From assembly GCA_003241475.1 (NCBI GenBank), contig QFQB01000004.1, positions 1 to 57,462 on the forward strand: a stretch of DNA of 57,462 nt. The letters run 5' to 3'. The stretch's first letter is position 1, and every line of letters begins with the position of its first letter. The notes beneath the pieces were generated by a model. That model searched no databases, was not told the origin of the DNA, and saw only the letters and a list, made by a program, of their open reading frames with translations. Source of the DNA: Micavibrio aeruginosavorus (GTDB taxonomy: Bacteria; Pseudomonadota; Alphaproteobacteria; Micavibrionales; Micavibrionaceae). Made by a program: the position numbers and the translations under genes. Positions 1-8,034 of this stretch are shown piece after piece.

Positions 1-244
1 GAAATTATTTGTTACGGCCACCACCGAAGTCCGCGCCCAGCGCCGTTTCAAGGAATTGCAGGGCCGCGGCATTCAAACCGATTTTGCTGCGGTTTTGGCC
101 GATATGAAAGAACGGGACGCCCGCGATATGGACCGCGCCGCCGCCCCCCTAAAACCTGCCTCGGACGCCTTTATCCTCGACACCTCCGCCATGGATGCCG
201 AAGAAGCCTTTAAAAAGGCCATGGAAATTATTCGCTCGCGTTAA
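1..244 (+). CDS. cmk: Cytidylate kinase, C-terminal part (cut by window edge)
   Basis: The open frame enters the window at base 2 and ends at the TAA at 242-244, giving about 80 C-terminal residues. CMP kinase phosphorylates CMP and dCMP with ATP in the cytoplasm. The visible segment matches the family C-terminus: a TA-x-x-EVRAQRR stretch, then KERDARDMDRAAAPLKPA, then the DAFILDTS strand, in which the Arg/Asp residues belong to the nucleotide-binding lid. The gene lies upstream of rpsA, the classical cmk-rpsA order, although a convergent unknown gene sits between them here. Its stop overlaps the stop of that gene in the palindrome TTAA. Confidence 0.93.
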   Translation, partial: KLFVTATTEVRAQRRFKELQGRGIQTDFAAVLADMKERDARDMDRAAAPLKPASDAFILDTSAMDAEEAFKKAMEIIRSR

Positions 245-858
245 GGGGTCAAGCCGCGGGCCGTTTGTGCAAAGGAAGACTGTGCCATAGCGCTTCCGTA
301 ATCTTTAACATAGTGTCGCAAAAGTAGGGCTATTTTGGGTTTGTCTTCTTTTGAAACATGGTCGTTAAAACTATAGACCGCGCTAGAGACAAAACTTGCG
401 CCAATGTCGAAATGGCCGCGTTTTGCCGATTGCAACAAAGTTTCCAAAACTTCCGTCATGCGCGATGGCGCAGCAAGCTTAGCAACATCAAGAACGAATG
501 CCGCCTTGGCTTTGCTGTCGATAATTGTTTCGTCGCTACAGCTGACAATCACCATATCCGCAAATTTATCCTTGGCTTTGCCTTCCGCATCCCGCGCGAA
601 AAGTAGCATCAATTCCTGCCCCAAATCCCCGGCTTTGCCTCTCGGGTCGAAGCTGGGACCGCCAGCCGGCAAAGAAAGCGGGGCAAAATCACGGTACGAA
701 GCCCCGGTTTCTGAAGCATGGCTTCTTTGCACGCCGTCATCCCACCAAGACGACCATTGGCTGCGCGTCCAATCCAGCATATCGGCGCTTGGATGACGAC
801 CGCGCTCATTAATACGCTCTTCGCGTTTTTTGTCTTCGTTGAATTCCTCGTGCATCAT
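241..858 (-). CDS. Hypothetical protein, about 205 residues
   Basis: Function not recognised. I chose the ATG at 858 because AGGAG lies seven bases upstream of it (866-870); the frame stays open to 888, but that start has no such site. The protein is hydrophilic, with no signal peptide or membrane segment. It has a charged N-terminus (MMHEEFNEDKKREER), a Trp-rich patch (WTRSQWSSWWDD) near residue 35 and a mostly helical C-terminal half. It is convergent with cmk, and both genes share the TTAA stop palindrome at 241-244. It separates cmk from rpsA, which are usually adjacent, so it looks like a lineage-specific insertion. It could be a cytoplasmic accessory protein, but nothing in the sequence assigns a role. 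Confidence 0.7.
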   Translation of the reverse strand: MMHEEFNEDKKREERINERGRHPSADMLDWTRSQWSSWWDDGVQRSHASETGASYRDFAPLSLPAGGPSFDPRGKAGDLGQELMLLFARDAEGKAKDKFADMVIVSCSDETIIDSKAKAAFVLDVAKLAAPSRMTEVLETLLQSAKRGHFDIGASFVSSAVYSFNDHVSKEDKPKIALLLRHYVKDYGSAMAQSSFAQTARGLTP

Positions 859-1103
859 GGCTGTACTCCTGTGCAATATCTTTAGCACCGCAAGCGCACT
901 CCATCAACCGAATTTATGTCAAACAAAAGCTCGCCCGAAAACCCTTGCAATCTGCGGTGTGGCGGGCTAAAACGCCCCTGTTCCCGGTAAATCCAAAGGC
1001 CAAGCGCCTCTGCCGACGAACATGAAGATCCCTCCTCCTGCCGTCTTTACGGAAGAACAGGTCAGAGCCGATCTATCAAAAATCTGAAAGGACTACCAAA
1101 ACT

Positions 1104-2858
1104 ATGGGTAAAGCATCTATGAAAATCGCTGACAACAGCGATTCGATGGAATTCGCCGCACTACTGGGTGAATCCATGCAAACACACGCTTTTGAAGGCA
1201 ATGTCGTCAAAGGCAAAATTATCGAAGTACAAGAAGACGCCGTCATTATCGACGTGGGTCTAAAATCCGAAGGCCGCGTCTCTCTTCGCGAATTCTCGAC
1301 GCCAGGACAAGATCCTGAAGTGCGCGTCGGCGATATCGTCGAAGTTTACGTTGACCGTATGGAAAACCGCGAAGGCGAGACCGTTCTCTCCCGCGAAAAA
1401 GCGCGCCGCGAAGAAGTCTGGATCGATCTTGAAAAAGCATCGAACAAAGGCGAGCGCGTTACGGGCGTTATCTTCGGTCGCGTTAAAGGCGGCTTCACGG
1501 TTGACCTCGGCGGCGCAGTTGCGTTCTTGCCTGGCTCTCAAGTCGACATCCGTCCAGTACGCGATGTTACGCCGCTGATGGGCACACCGCAGCCGTTCCA
1601 GATCCTGAAAATGGACCGTCAACGCGGAAACATCGTTGTTTCCCGCCGCGCCGTTCTGGAAGAATCCCGCGATGTTGCACGTTCCGACCTCCTCGAGACC
1701 ATCAAGGAAGGATCCGTCGTACAAGGTCTGGTCAAGAACATCACCGATTACGGTGCGTTTATTGACCTGGGCGGCGTCGATGGTCTGCTACACGTCACGG
1801 ACATTTCGTGGAAACGCGTCAACCACCCATCCGAAGTTCTGCAAGTTGGCCAGACCGTCGATGTACAAGTCATTCGCTACAATGCGGATAATGGCCGTAT
1901 CTCCCTCGGTATGAAACAACTGGAATCCGATCCATGGGAAGGCGTTATCAGCAAATATCCTGTTGGGGCTAAATTCAAAGGCCGCATCACGAACATCACT
2001 GATTACGGCGCGTTCGTCGAACTGGAAAACGGCATCGAAGGACTCGTTCACGTGTCCGAAATGTCCTGGACCAAGAAAAACGTTCACCCGGGCAAAATCG
2101 TTTCCACGTCCCAAGAGATCGAAGTTATGGTTCTCGAAGTCGACATGGAAAAACGCCGCATTTCCCTTGGCATCAAACAATGCCAGGAAAATCCATGGGC
2201 TGGCTTCGGCGCCAAGCACAAGGTCGGTGAAATCCTCGAAGGCGAAATCCGCAACATCACCGAATTCGGTCTGTTTGTTGGTATCGACGACGACATCGAC
2301 GGCATGGTTCACCTGTCCGACATTTCTTGGGAAGATCAGAGCGAAGACGTTCTGAAGGAGTACAAGAAAGGCGACAAGGGTAAGGTGAAAATCCTCGACA
2401 TCGATCCTGAGAAGGAACGCGTTGCTCTTGGCATGAAACAGCTGACGTCCGAGCCTGAAGGCGCGGCAAAAGGCGGCCTGCCGAAAGGTGCAGTCGTGAC
2501 TGGTACGGTTACGGAAGTTACCGGCACAGGCATCGAAGTCTCCTTGGCTGACGGCGCAACCGGAACGATCAAGAAAGCCGATCTGTCCCGCGAGCGTTCC
2601 GAACAACGCCCCGACCGCTTCGCCGTTGGCGAGAAAGTGGATGCGAAAGTTCTGTCCTTCGACAAGAAGAAGAACCACGCTCTACTCTCGATCAAGCAAC
2701 GCGAACTGGATGAAGACAAGCAAGCTCTGGAACAATTCGGTTCGACCGAATCCGGCGCGTCCCTTGGCGACATTCTAGGTGCGGCCCTTGGCAAATCCGA
2801 AGCACCGGCGAAAAAGCCAGCTGCCAAGAAAGCCAAAAAGGACGACGCAGCCGAGTAA
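1104..2858 (+). CDS. rpsA: 30S ribosomal protein S1
   Basis: S1 binds mRNA and helps load structured messages on the 30S subunit. The 584 residues hold six S1 (OB-fold) domains, at roughly residues 33-99, 117-183, 203-271, 289-358, 376-445 and 462-530. The central ones carry the repeated signature ITDYGAF(I/V)…GLLHV(T/S)(D/E)(I/M)SW and end in RISLG(M/I)KQ. A Lys/Ala-rich tail (KKPAAKKAKK) closes the protein. AAAGGA precedes the ATG by about twelve bases. The length matches other alphaproteobacterial S1 proteins. The 889-1103 upstream gap presumably holds its promoter, but I could not pick one with confidence. A candidate structured RNA (2863-2915) and a strong terminator (2985-3013) follow. 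Confidence 0.97.
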   Translation: MGKASMKIADNSDSMEFAALLGESMQTHAFEGNVVKGKIIEVQEDAVIIDVGLKSEGRVSLREFSTPGQDPEVRVGDIVEVYVDRMENREGETVLSREKARREEVWIDLEKASNKGERVTGVIFGRVKGGFTVDLGGAVAFLPGSQVDIRPVRDVTPLMGTPQPFQILKMDRQRGNIVVSRRAVLEESRDVARSDLLETIKEGSVVQGLVKNITDYGAFIDLGGVDGLLHVTDISWKRVNHPSEVLQVGQTVDVQVIRYNADNGRISLGMKQLESDPWEGVISKYPVGAKFKGRITNITDYGAFVELENGIEGLVHVSEMSWTKKNVHPGKIVSTSQEIEVMVLEVDMEKRRISLGIKQCQENPWAGFGAKHKVGEILEGEIRNITEFGLFVGIDDDIDGMVHLSDISWEDQSEDVLKEYKKGDKGKVKILDIDPEKERVALGMKQLTSEPEGAAKGGLPKGAVVTGTVTEVTGTGIEVSLADGATGTIKKADLSRERSEQRPDRFAVGEKVDAKVLSFDKKKNHALLSIKQRELDEDKQALEQFGSTESGASLGDILGAALGKSEAPAKKPAAKKAKKDDAAE

Positions 2859-2862
2859 TCGA

Positions 2863-2915
2863 CGCGAAAGCGCCGTCCCCGAGGTCTTGCGAAGCAAGGC
2901 GCTAACATCGGGGAT
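2863..2915 (+). other. Candidate H-type pseudoknot RNA 3' of rpsA
   Basis: Two complementary pairs cross each other. AGCGCC (2869-2874) pairs with GGCGCT (2898-2903), and TCCCCGA (2876-2882) pairs with TCGGGGA (2908-2914). A small hairpin, TTGC-GAA-GCAA (2887-2897), lies at the junction. Connecting loops of one and four bases fit H-type pseudoknot geometry. A CGC-GAAA-GCG mini-hairpin (2863-2872) competes with the first stem. The element sits between the rpsA stop and its terminator, so it would be part of the rpsA 3' untranslated region. This is manual base pairing only; chance complementarity is possible and I do not recognise a known riboswitch. Confidence 0.35.
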
Positions 2916-2984
2916 CCAGTAAAAGACATGCGTTTGAATTAGGTAGATCTCCATCTCCTTCGTTGGTTCAAACCGCATAACTAG

Positions 2985-3013
2985 CCGGACCTTGTAAAAG
3001 GTCCGGTTTTTTT
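2985..3013 (+). terminator. Rho-independent terminator after rpsA
   Basis: A perfect nine-base stem, CCGGACCTT / AAGGTCCGG, with loop GTAA (2985-3006) is followed by seven T. Confidence 0.93.
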
Positions 3014-3028
3014 CCGTTTCAAAATATA

Positions 3029-3057
3029 TTGACATAATATTATTTTGAATATTACAT
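3029..3057 (+). promoter_or_regulatory. Predicted sigma-70 promoter of the lipoprotein gene
   Basis: TTGACA (3029-3034), a 17-base spacer, then TTACAT (3052-3057). The predicted transcription start falls at about the ATG at 3065, and there is no Shine-Dalgarno, so the mRNA would be leaderless or nearly so. Confidence 0.55.
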
Positions 3058-3064
3058 AGACCGC

Positions 3065-3940
3065 ATGAAAAAACATCTCGCGCCCCTGTTGATGTTAGCG
3101 GCCTGCGCTGGCGATCAAGGCTTTGAGCCGGTCGATCCGTCCCTTCTCGCCGCGAATGCTTACGAGCCGGAAAAATGGAACGATATCAGCAACGAGGATC
3201 TCGCGCGGCTGTCGCATCTTTATGGTCCCGCCATCGACAAGATTATTGCGCCGTCCTTCGAAGGAACAGACCTTCCGGCAACCGGAGCGGAACGCGCCTT
3301 TCACGCTGCGCTGATCGTACACAGCTATATGCAGGATTATTTGCCATCCCAATATTCAGCGCTCGCACAAGCTCTCTCCCAATGGTTCGATCTCGATCCC
3401 TCAAAAACGGCGACGATGATCTTGGATATGCGGAACGTCTATAAACCGCAAGGCTACCAGCTCAAGAACAATTGCTATGCCTATGAGGCCAATAACCGTG
3501 TAAAAGCTTCGCGGAACACGCCCTTTAACGCAATTCCCGGACATGCGGCATTTGGTCCGAACGCTTTAAAAGTTGAGACGCGCATTGCCGCCAATTTCAA
3601 TGCATACAAAAACGCTGTTATTCATGGCGCCGAAGGCGACGGCCTCCTTTACACAGGTCAAAAGCAGCAAAGCCGCGCCGGATTTTATCGCGTTGCCTTT
3701 TTCATACGCCCTATTGCGCACGATGTTCAGGATATAAGAAACGGTTTGAAATTTCATTTTATGCGGCAGGACCGTAGCGGCTTATGGTCGCAAAAAGACG
3801 GATCGGCCAACGTAACCAATCTCGACAATAGCGGCCAGCCGATCACCGATCCGCAAAAAGCGGATGTCGGCCGATATAAATTCATTGGCTATTTTCTGGT
3901 CCCTAGGGGCGGGATCAATACCGGCGCGCCCGCGCCTTAG
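3065..3940 (+). CDS. Lipoprotein of an uncharacterised Cys/His family
   Basis: The 291-residue protein starts with a short lipoprotein signal: hydrophobic residues 5-13, then lipobox LAAC with the lipidated Cys at 14. Position +2 is Ala, which favours outer-membrane sorting. The mature part has NNCYAY around Cys137 followed by PGHAAFG. Nearer the C-terminus it has HFMRQDRSGLWSQKDG around His231, then VTNLDNSGQPITDP. The NNCYxY and (D)FHxYR…GxWSxKxG blocks recall, from memory, a widespread uncharacterised bacterial family; a papain/NlpC-like Cys-His centre is my inference. It stands alone between two terminators and has its own promoter. It could instead be a structural lipoprotein. Confidence 0.8.
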   Translation: MKKHLAPLLMLAACAGDQGFEPVDPSLLAANAYEPEKWNDISNEDLARLSHLYGPAIDKIIAPSFEGTDLPATGAERAFHAALIVHSYMQDYLPSQYSALAQALSQWFDLDPSKTATMILDMRNVYKPQGYQLKNNCYAYEANNRVKASRNTPFNAIPGHAAFGPNALKVETRIAANFNAYKNAVIHGAEGDGLLYTGQKQQSRAGFYRVAFFIRPIAHDVQDIRNGLKFHFMRQDRSGLWSQKDGSANVTNLDNSGQPITDPQKADVGRYKFIGYFLVPRGGINTGAPAP

Positions 3941-4135
3941 GCTTTTAAAAATCCTTAACACAGGGCCGAGAATCCCCATTTTCTGCCGATTTTGTCGGAA
4001 TATCCTTATCTATCAATGTTTTGCTTGACCTCACCCCTTTTTTTGGGTCATTCTTAGGGGGTATCCATTGAAAAGCATACTGTCAGCCAACACTTTGATA
4101 ATAAAGCAAGGCTGCCCCTTTGAGGAGATTATGGC

Positions 4136-4441
4136 ATGACCAAATCCGAACTCATTCAGAAACTCGCGGAACGCAATCCGCATCTGTTCTTGCGCGATGT
4201 TGAAAAAATCGTCGATACGGTTTTTGAAGAAATCACGACCGCACTGGCCAAAGGTGACCGCGTCGAACTCCGCGGCTTTGGCGCGTTCTCCGTAAAATCC
4301 CGCGATGCCCGCACAGGCCGCAACCCGCGTACCGGCGAAACCGTTCAGGTTGACGCCAAGCGCCTTCCGTTCTTCAAAACCGGCAAAGGTCTGCGCGAGC
4401 GCCTCAATGGCGGGGTCGATCACGGTGAAGACGACGAATAA
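4136..4441 (+). CDS. ihfB: Integration host factor subunit beta
   Basis: The 101-residue protein is a DNABII-family DNA-bending protein that pairs with IHF-alpha. The N-terminus TKSELIQKL, the ELRGFGAFSVK turn and the beta-arm motif GRNPRTGE (residues 61-68, with the intercalating Pro64) are all present, followed by FFKTGKGLR. A GAGGAG site lies nine bases before the ATG at 4136. A three-codon frame ATG-GCA-TGA overlaps this start at 4131 and is probably accidental. The tail is acidic (DHGEDDE). Gene order rpsA-ihfB-lapA is the usual proteobacterial one, with an unrelated lipoprotein gene inserted here. A strong terminator follows. Confidence 0.95.
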   Translation: MTKSELIQKLAERNPHLFLRDVEKIVDTVFEEITTALAKGDRVELRGFGAFSVKSRDARTGRNPRTGETVQVDAKRLPFFKTGKGLRERLNGGVDHGEDDE

Positions 4442-4448
4442 GAATTCC

Positions 4449-4473
4449 AAAACGCCCTTCGGGGCGTTTTTTT
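4449..4473 (+). terminator. Rho-independent terminator after ihfB
   Basis: Stem AAAACGCCC / GGGCGTTTT closed by a TTCG tetraloop (4449-4470) and continued by a T run to 4473. Confidence 0.95.
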
Positions 4474-4581
4474 GGCCCTACCGATTCTGTGAGTGGTTTT
4501 GTGGACGAAACGGGGGATGAAAAGAAGCCTTCGCGCGTTTGCGCCGTGCCTTCGATTTTTCATCATGCTAAGAAGAATTTC

Positions 4582-4929
4582 ATGAAAGATTTTTTCTTCA
4601 CATTACTGGCCTGGCTTTTGACTCTGCCCTTTATTGTAGGCGCGGTTGGTTTTGCCCTTTACAATGATAAGACTGTCGAAGTTACGGTAAACCCGTTCTA
4701 TCCAGATTGGACCCTCCCCCTGTACGCCCCTGTACTTGTAGCCATCGCTTTTGGTTTCCTCTTCGGCGCAATTATGACATGGGCAGCGATGGGACATTTG
4801 CGCAAAGACCGTCGCGATCTGAAGAAGCGCGTAAAGACTCTGGAAAAACAAATAGAGACACCCAGCCACTCCTCTACACCTTCACATAATTACAGCCTGA
4901 TCCCTTCCAGCTTTACCGACAAGAAATAA
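4582..4929 (+). CDS. LapA-domain (DUF1049) inner-membrane protein
   Basis: I chose the ATG at 4582, which gives 115 residues and is preceded by AAGAAGAA. The frame is open from 4489, but the extra 31 residues cover the terminator-proximal leader and look non-coding. Two membrane segments (about residues 3-27 and 46-68) flank a short periplasmic loop, and a basic region with coiled-coil tendency (HLRKDRRDLKKRVKTLEKQI) follows. This is the topology of the LipopolysaccharideAssembly-protein-A domain family. In E. coli, LapA works with LapB in controlling LPS synthesis, but no lapB is adjacent here. It is unrelated to the giant adhesin LapA of Pseudomonas despite the name. It is one base upstream of pyrF, so the two are likely co-transcribed. 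Confidence 0.82.
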   Translation: MKDFFFTLLAWLLTLPFIVGAVGFALYNDKTVEVTVNPFYPDWTLPLYAPVLVAIAFGFLFGAIMTWAAMGHLRKDRRDLKKRVKTLEKQIETPSHSSTPSHNYSLIPSSFTDKK

Positions 4930-4930
4930 T

Positions 4931-5632
4931 ATGAAATCCAGAAACGGTCTCCCGCTCATCTATTGTGCTATCGACACCAAAGATCTGGGTCTGGCAAAAG
5001 AGCTTTCGGCCGCCATGGGCGAGGTCGGATGCGGCACAAAACTCGGGCTCGAGTTCTTCAACATGCACGGCCCACAAGGGGTGCAAATGATCCTCGAACA
5101 ACGGGTCAAGCCGAGCGTCTTTTTGGATCTAAAATATCACGATATCCCTAATACAGTGGCTGGAGCCATCGAATCTGCGGCTCCTCTGGACGTGGCGTAT
5201 CTAAATGTTCATGCCAGCGGCGGCTATGAAATGATGCGCGTAGCGAAATTATCCTGCGCCAAAGCGACCCGTTTGCTGGCTGTCACCGTATTGACTAGCC
5301 TGAATGATTCTGCGCTAGAAGAGGTGGGTCAACCCGATGCATCACAACAGGTTCAGCGGCTCGCCTCCCTCACGGCCAAGGCTGGCTTGGACGGCGTGGT
5401 TTGTTCTGCACACGAGATCAAAAAACTTTTCGATACTCACGGTCCTGAATTCACCCTGATGGTCCCCGGAATACGGCCCGCTGGGTCGGACGCCGGAGAT
5501 CAAAAGCGTGTTATGACCCCCGCCGAAGCCGTGTCACTGGGTGCGACGCATCTCGTCATCGGCCGCCCGATCACGAGCGCAAAAAATCCGGCAGATGCGG
5601 CGCGAGATATCATCGCCTCGATCGCCGCATGA
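4931..5632 (+). CDS. pyrF: Orotidine 5'-phosphate decarboxylase
   Basis: Catalyses the last step of UMP synthesis, OMP to UMP plus CO2. The 233-residue TIM barrel has the catalytic D-x-K-x-x-D set in DLKYHD (Asp66, Lys68, Asp71), followed by IPNTV. It also has the phosphate-binding end VPGIRPAG and IGRPITSAKNP. The length is typical of group I enzymes. The start lies one base after the LapA-domain stop with only a weak ribosome site, which suggests translational coupling. The 3' end overlaps trpF by four bases (ATGA). Confidence 0.96.
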   Translation: MKSRNGLPLIYCAIDTKDLGLAKELSAAMGEVGCGTKLGLEFFNMHGPQGVQMILEQRVKPSVFLDLKYHDIPNTVAGAIESAAPLDVAYLNVHASGGYEMMRVAKLSCAKATRLLAVTVLTSLNDSALEEVGQPDASQQVQRLASLTAKAGLDGVVCSAHEIKKLFDTHGPEFTLMVPGIRPAGSDAGDQKRVMTPAEAVSLGATHLVIGRPITSAKNPADAARDIIASIAA

Positions 5633-6264
5633 AGACGCTCGTCAAAATTTGCGGAATCAACTCTCCCAACGCCATGACCGCCGCGCTCGAAGCAGAAGCG
5701 GATTTTATCGGTTTGGTGTTTCATCCCTCCTCGCCGCGCTTCGTCGAGATCGAGGTTGCCGCCTATTTGGCCGGATATGTTCCGGATTCCGTCAAAACAG
5801 TCGGCTTGTTTGTAGAGCCGGACGATAAAACGCTGACCGAAACTCTGGAAAATGTACGCATCGACATGATCCAGCTTCATGGGATGGAATCCCCCCGCCG
5901 TGTGGCGGACATCAAAGCCCGCTTCGGTCTGCCCGTTATCAAGGCCCTGCCCATTTCCAGCCGCGACGATCTTTTGGATGCCGATGATTATGCGAGTAGC
6001 GCCGATTGGCTATTGTTCGATGCCAAGGGCACAGCAGACCAGCCGGGCGGCCACGGCTTGCCGTTCGACTGGGCGTTGCTCAAGGATTTTCAAAGCCCGC
6101 TCCCGTGGATGCTGGCCGGCGGCTTAACCCCTTCGAATGTTGCCGAGGCCGTTGCCCTCCTGCGTCCCCCCGCTGTGGACGTCTCCAGCGGCGTAGAGGC
6201 CAGCCGGGGCATTAAAGACCCCGCCAAAATCCGCGCTTTTATCGAGGCGGCAAGATCGCTATAA
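5629..6264 (+). CDS. trpF: N-(5'-phosphoribosyl)anthranilate isomerase
   Basis: Performs the Amadori rearrangement of phosphoribosylanthranilate to CdRP in tryptophan synthesis. The 211-residue protein has the general base Cys8 in VKICGI and the general acid Asp131 in LLFDAKG. The phosphate-binding motifs are MLAGGLTPSNV and VDVSSGVEASRGIKDP. The start overlaps the pyrF stop as ATGA, and trpB follows after eight bases. The operon runs pyrF-trpF-trpB, and the tryptophan-synthase alpha gene comes only after three inserted genes. Confidence 0.96.
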   Translation: MKTLVKICGINSPNAMTAALEAEADFIGLVFHPSSPRFVEIEVAAYLAGYVPDSVKTVGLFVEPDDKTLTETLENVRIDMIQLHGMESPRRVADIKARFGLPVIKALPISSRDDLLDADDYASSADWLLFDAKGTADQPGGHGLPFDWALLKDFQSPLPWMLAGGLTPSNVAEAVALLRPPAVDVSSGVEASRGIKDPAKIRAFIEAARSL

Positions 6265-6272
6265 GCTTTGGT

Positions 6273-7496
6273 ATGACCGCAAAGCCCAAAAACCCTAACT
6301 CCTACCGCTCCGGACCCGACGAACACGGCCATTTCGGCCCCTACGGCGGGCGCTATGTGGCGGAAACCCTCATGCCTCTTATCCTCGACGTGGAAAAGGC
6401 TTTTTACGCCGCCCGCGGCGACGAAGCCTTCTGGGATGAGTTCAACGCCCTGTGCAAGGACTATGTCGGCCGCCCTTCCCCGCTCTATTTTGCTGCAAAA
6501 ACAACGCAGCATTGCGGCGGCGCCAAAATCTATTTCAAACGCGACGAGCTCAACCATACGGGCGCACACAAAATCAATCATTGCCTTGGCCAGATCCTGA
6601 TCGCCAAGCGCATGGGGAAAAAGCATATTATCGCCGAAACCGGCGCGGGACAGCACGGCGTGGCAACCGCCACCGTCTGCGCTTTGTTCGATCTTCCCTG
6701 CACAATTTTCATGGGCGCAAAGGATATCGAACGGCAAAAACCCAACGTTTTCCGCATGAAGCTTTTGGGGGCGGAAGTGGTGCCTGTCGGCTCCGGCTCG
6801 CAGTCCCTCAAAGATGCCATCAACGAAGCCCTGCGGTACTGGGTTGCCCATGTGGAGGATACCTATTACCTGATCGGCACCGTCAACGGCCCCCACCCGT
6901 TCCCTGAAATGGTGCGGGATTTCCAGTCTATTATCGGCACCGAAGCCAAAGCCCAAATATTGGAAAAAGAAGGCCGCCTGCCGGATTCCTTGGTCGCCTG
7001 CATCGGCGGCGGCTCGAACGCCATGGGCCTGTTCCACCCGTTTTTGGACGACCCTTCCGTTGCCATGTACGGCGTGGAAGCAGCAGGGCACGGCGTCGAT
7101 ACGAACCACCACGCGGCCTCGCTGGCAGGCGGAAGCCCCGCCGTGCTGCACGGGATGAAATCCTACTTCCTGCAAAATAACGACGGCCAGATTATCGAGG
7201 CCGACTGCATTTCCGCCGGTCTGGACTATCCCGGAATCGGGCCGGAACATGCCTGGCTGTTTGATCAAAAGCGCGTGAATTATGTTTCCGCAAGGGATGA
7301 GGAAGCTTTAAATGCCTTCCAATTGTGCAGCAAATTAGAGGGCATTATCCCAGCGCTGGAATCCTCCCACGCCATTGCCTATGCCCTGAAAAAAGCCCCC
7401 GAACTGCCCAAGGACCATCTGATGATCGTCAATCTGTCGGGCCGCGGGGACAAGGATATATTCGCCGTTGCCGAAAAACTCGGAGTAGAAATATGA
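6273..7496 (+). CDS. trpB: Tryptophan synthase beta chain
   Basis: PLP enzyme that condenses indole with serine. It forms the alpha2-beta2 complex with TrpA. The 407-residue protein begins FGPYGGRYVAETLMP, and the PLP-binding lysine is Lys100 in NHTGAHKIN. It also has AETGAGQHG, the phosphate-cup CIGGGSNA and the C-terminal LSGRGDKD. The length and all active-site blocks are normal. The stop overlaps the start of the next gene as ATGA. Unusually, trpA does not follow directly but lies 2 kb downstream. Confidence 0.98.
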   Translation: MTAKPKNPNSYRSGPDEHGHFGPYGGRYVAETLMPLILDVEKAFYAARGDEAFWDEFNALCKDYVGRPSPLYFAAKTTQHCGGAKIYFKRDELNHTGAHKINHCLGQILIAKRMGKKHIIAETGAGQHGVATATVCALFDLPCTIFMGAKDIERQKPNVFRMKLLGAEVVPVGSGSQSLKDAINEALRYWVAHVEDTYYLIGTVNGPHPFPEMVRDFQSIIGTEAKAQILEKEGRLPDSLVACIGGGSNAMGLFHPFLDDPSVAMYGVEAAGHGVDTNHHAASLAGGSPAVLHGMKSYFLQNNDGQIIEADCISAGLDYPGIGPEHAWLFDQKRVNYVSARDEEALNAFQLCSKLEGIIPALESSHAIAYALKKAPELPKDHLMIVNLSGRGDKDIFAVAEKLGVEI

Positions 7497-7987
7497 GCGC
7501 ACAAGTGCAGCAAAAAGAGCCGAAAGAAACTCAGGAAATCAGCGGCTTTACGGTCGTCGGCCTGACAATCCGCACAACGAATAAGGATGGCAAAGCCGCC
7601 GAGGACATCAATGCCCTCTGGCAACGCTTCTTCGAAGAAGCCGTCGGAGAAGCCATCCCCGCCAAAGACGGACAGGCGATTTACTCCGTCTATCATTCCT
7701 ATGAAGGCGGGGCCGACGCCCCTTATAGCCTGACCATTGGATGCCGCATCAAACCGGGGGCTGATATCGCGCTGGTCGAAGGCCTGACCTCTGTTTTCGT
7801 GGAAGGCGGAGATTACATGATTTTCGCCGCTCAAGGCGAACAGCCCAAGGCCTTGGTTGAAACATGGCAGGCCGTATGGAAATCGGACCTAAAACGCGCC
7901 TTTAGAACCGACGTTGAAATCTACGGCTCCCGCTTCTTCGAGGCCGGATTGCATGAAATCCTTGTCTGCGTGGGCGTGAAGAATTAA
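7493..7987 (+). CDS. YdeE/GyrI-like effector-binding domain protein
   Basis: The frame is open from 7325 inside trpB. The ATG at 7493, overlapping the trpB stop as ATGA, is the sensible start and gives 164 residues. It consists of one effector-binding (AraC_E_bind / Cass2-like) domain. FTVVGLTIRTTN opens the first strand, a helix with LWQRFFEE follows, then IYSVYHSYEGG and the second half (YMIFAAQGEQPKALVETWQAVW…EIY). Such domains bind small amphipathic ligands, alone or attached to regulators. There is no DNA-binding domain here. Its coupling to trpB suggests co-expression, but no role in tryptophan synthesis is implied by the sequence. Confidence 0.8.
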   Translation: MSAQVQQKEPKETQEISGFTVVGLTIRTTNKDGKAAEDINALWQRFFEEAVGEAIPAKDGQAIYSVYHSYEGGADAPYSLTIGCRIKPGADIALVEGLTSVFVEGGDYMIFAAQGEQPKALVETWQAVWKSDLKRAFRTDVEIYGSRFFEAGLHEILVCVGVKN

Positions 7988-8020
7988 TTTTTTAAAATAT
8001 TTCCATATTTTGATCGTACG

Positions 8021-8029
8021 TGCTATAGG
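8021..8029 (+). promoter_or_regulatory. Extended -10 element before the first HNH-like gene
   Basis: TG-C-TATAGG ends five bases before the ATG at 8035, so transcription would start at about the start codon. The -35 region is weak. No clear Shine-Dalgarno is present. Confidence 0.4.
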
Positions 8030-8034
8030 GGCGC

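Noticed and set aside
912..986. Twenty-four-codon frame beginning MSNKSSPENPC upstream of rpsA
   Set aside because: No ribosome site, and the upstream region more likely holds the rpsA promoter.
2915..2985. tRNA-like GGTTCAAACC segment downstream of rpsA
   Set aside because: The T-arm stem does not pair and no acceptor or anticodon arm can be drawn.
4131..4139. Three-codon frame ATG-GCA-TGA overlapping the ihfB start
   Set aside because: It uses a spacing closer to the ribosome site than usual, and nothing supports a regulatory mini-ORF beyond position.
4889..4930. LapA-domain gene as part of the adhesin LapA system
   Set aside because: Name coincidence: this is the DUF1049 LPS-assembly family, unrelated to the Pseudomonas LapA adhesin.
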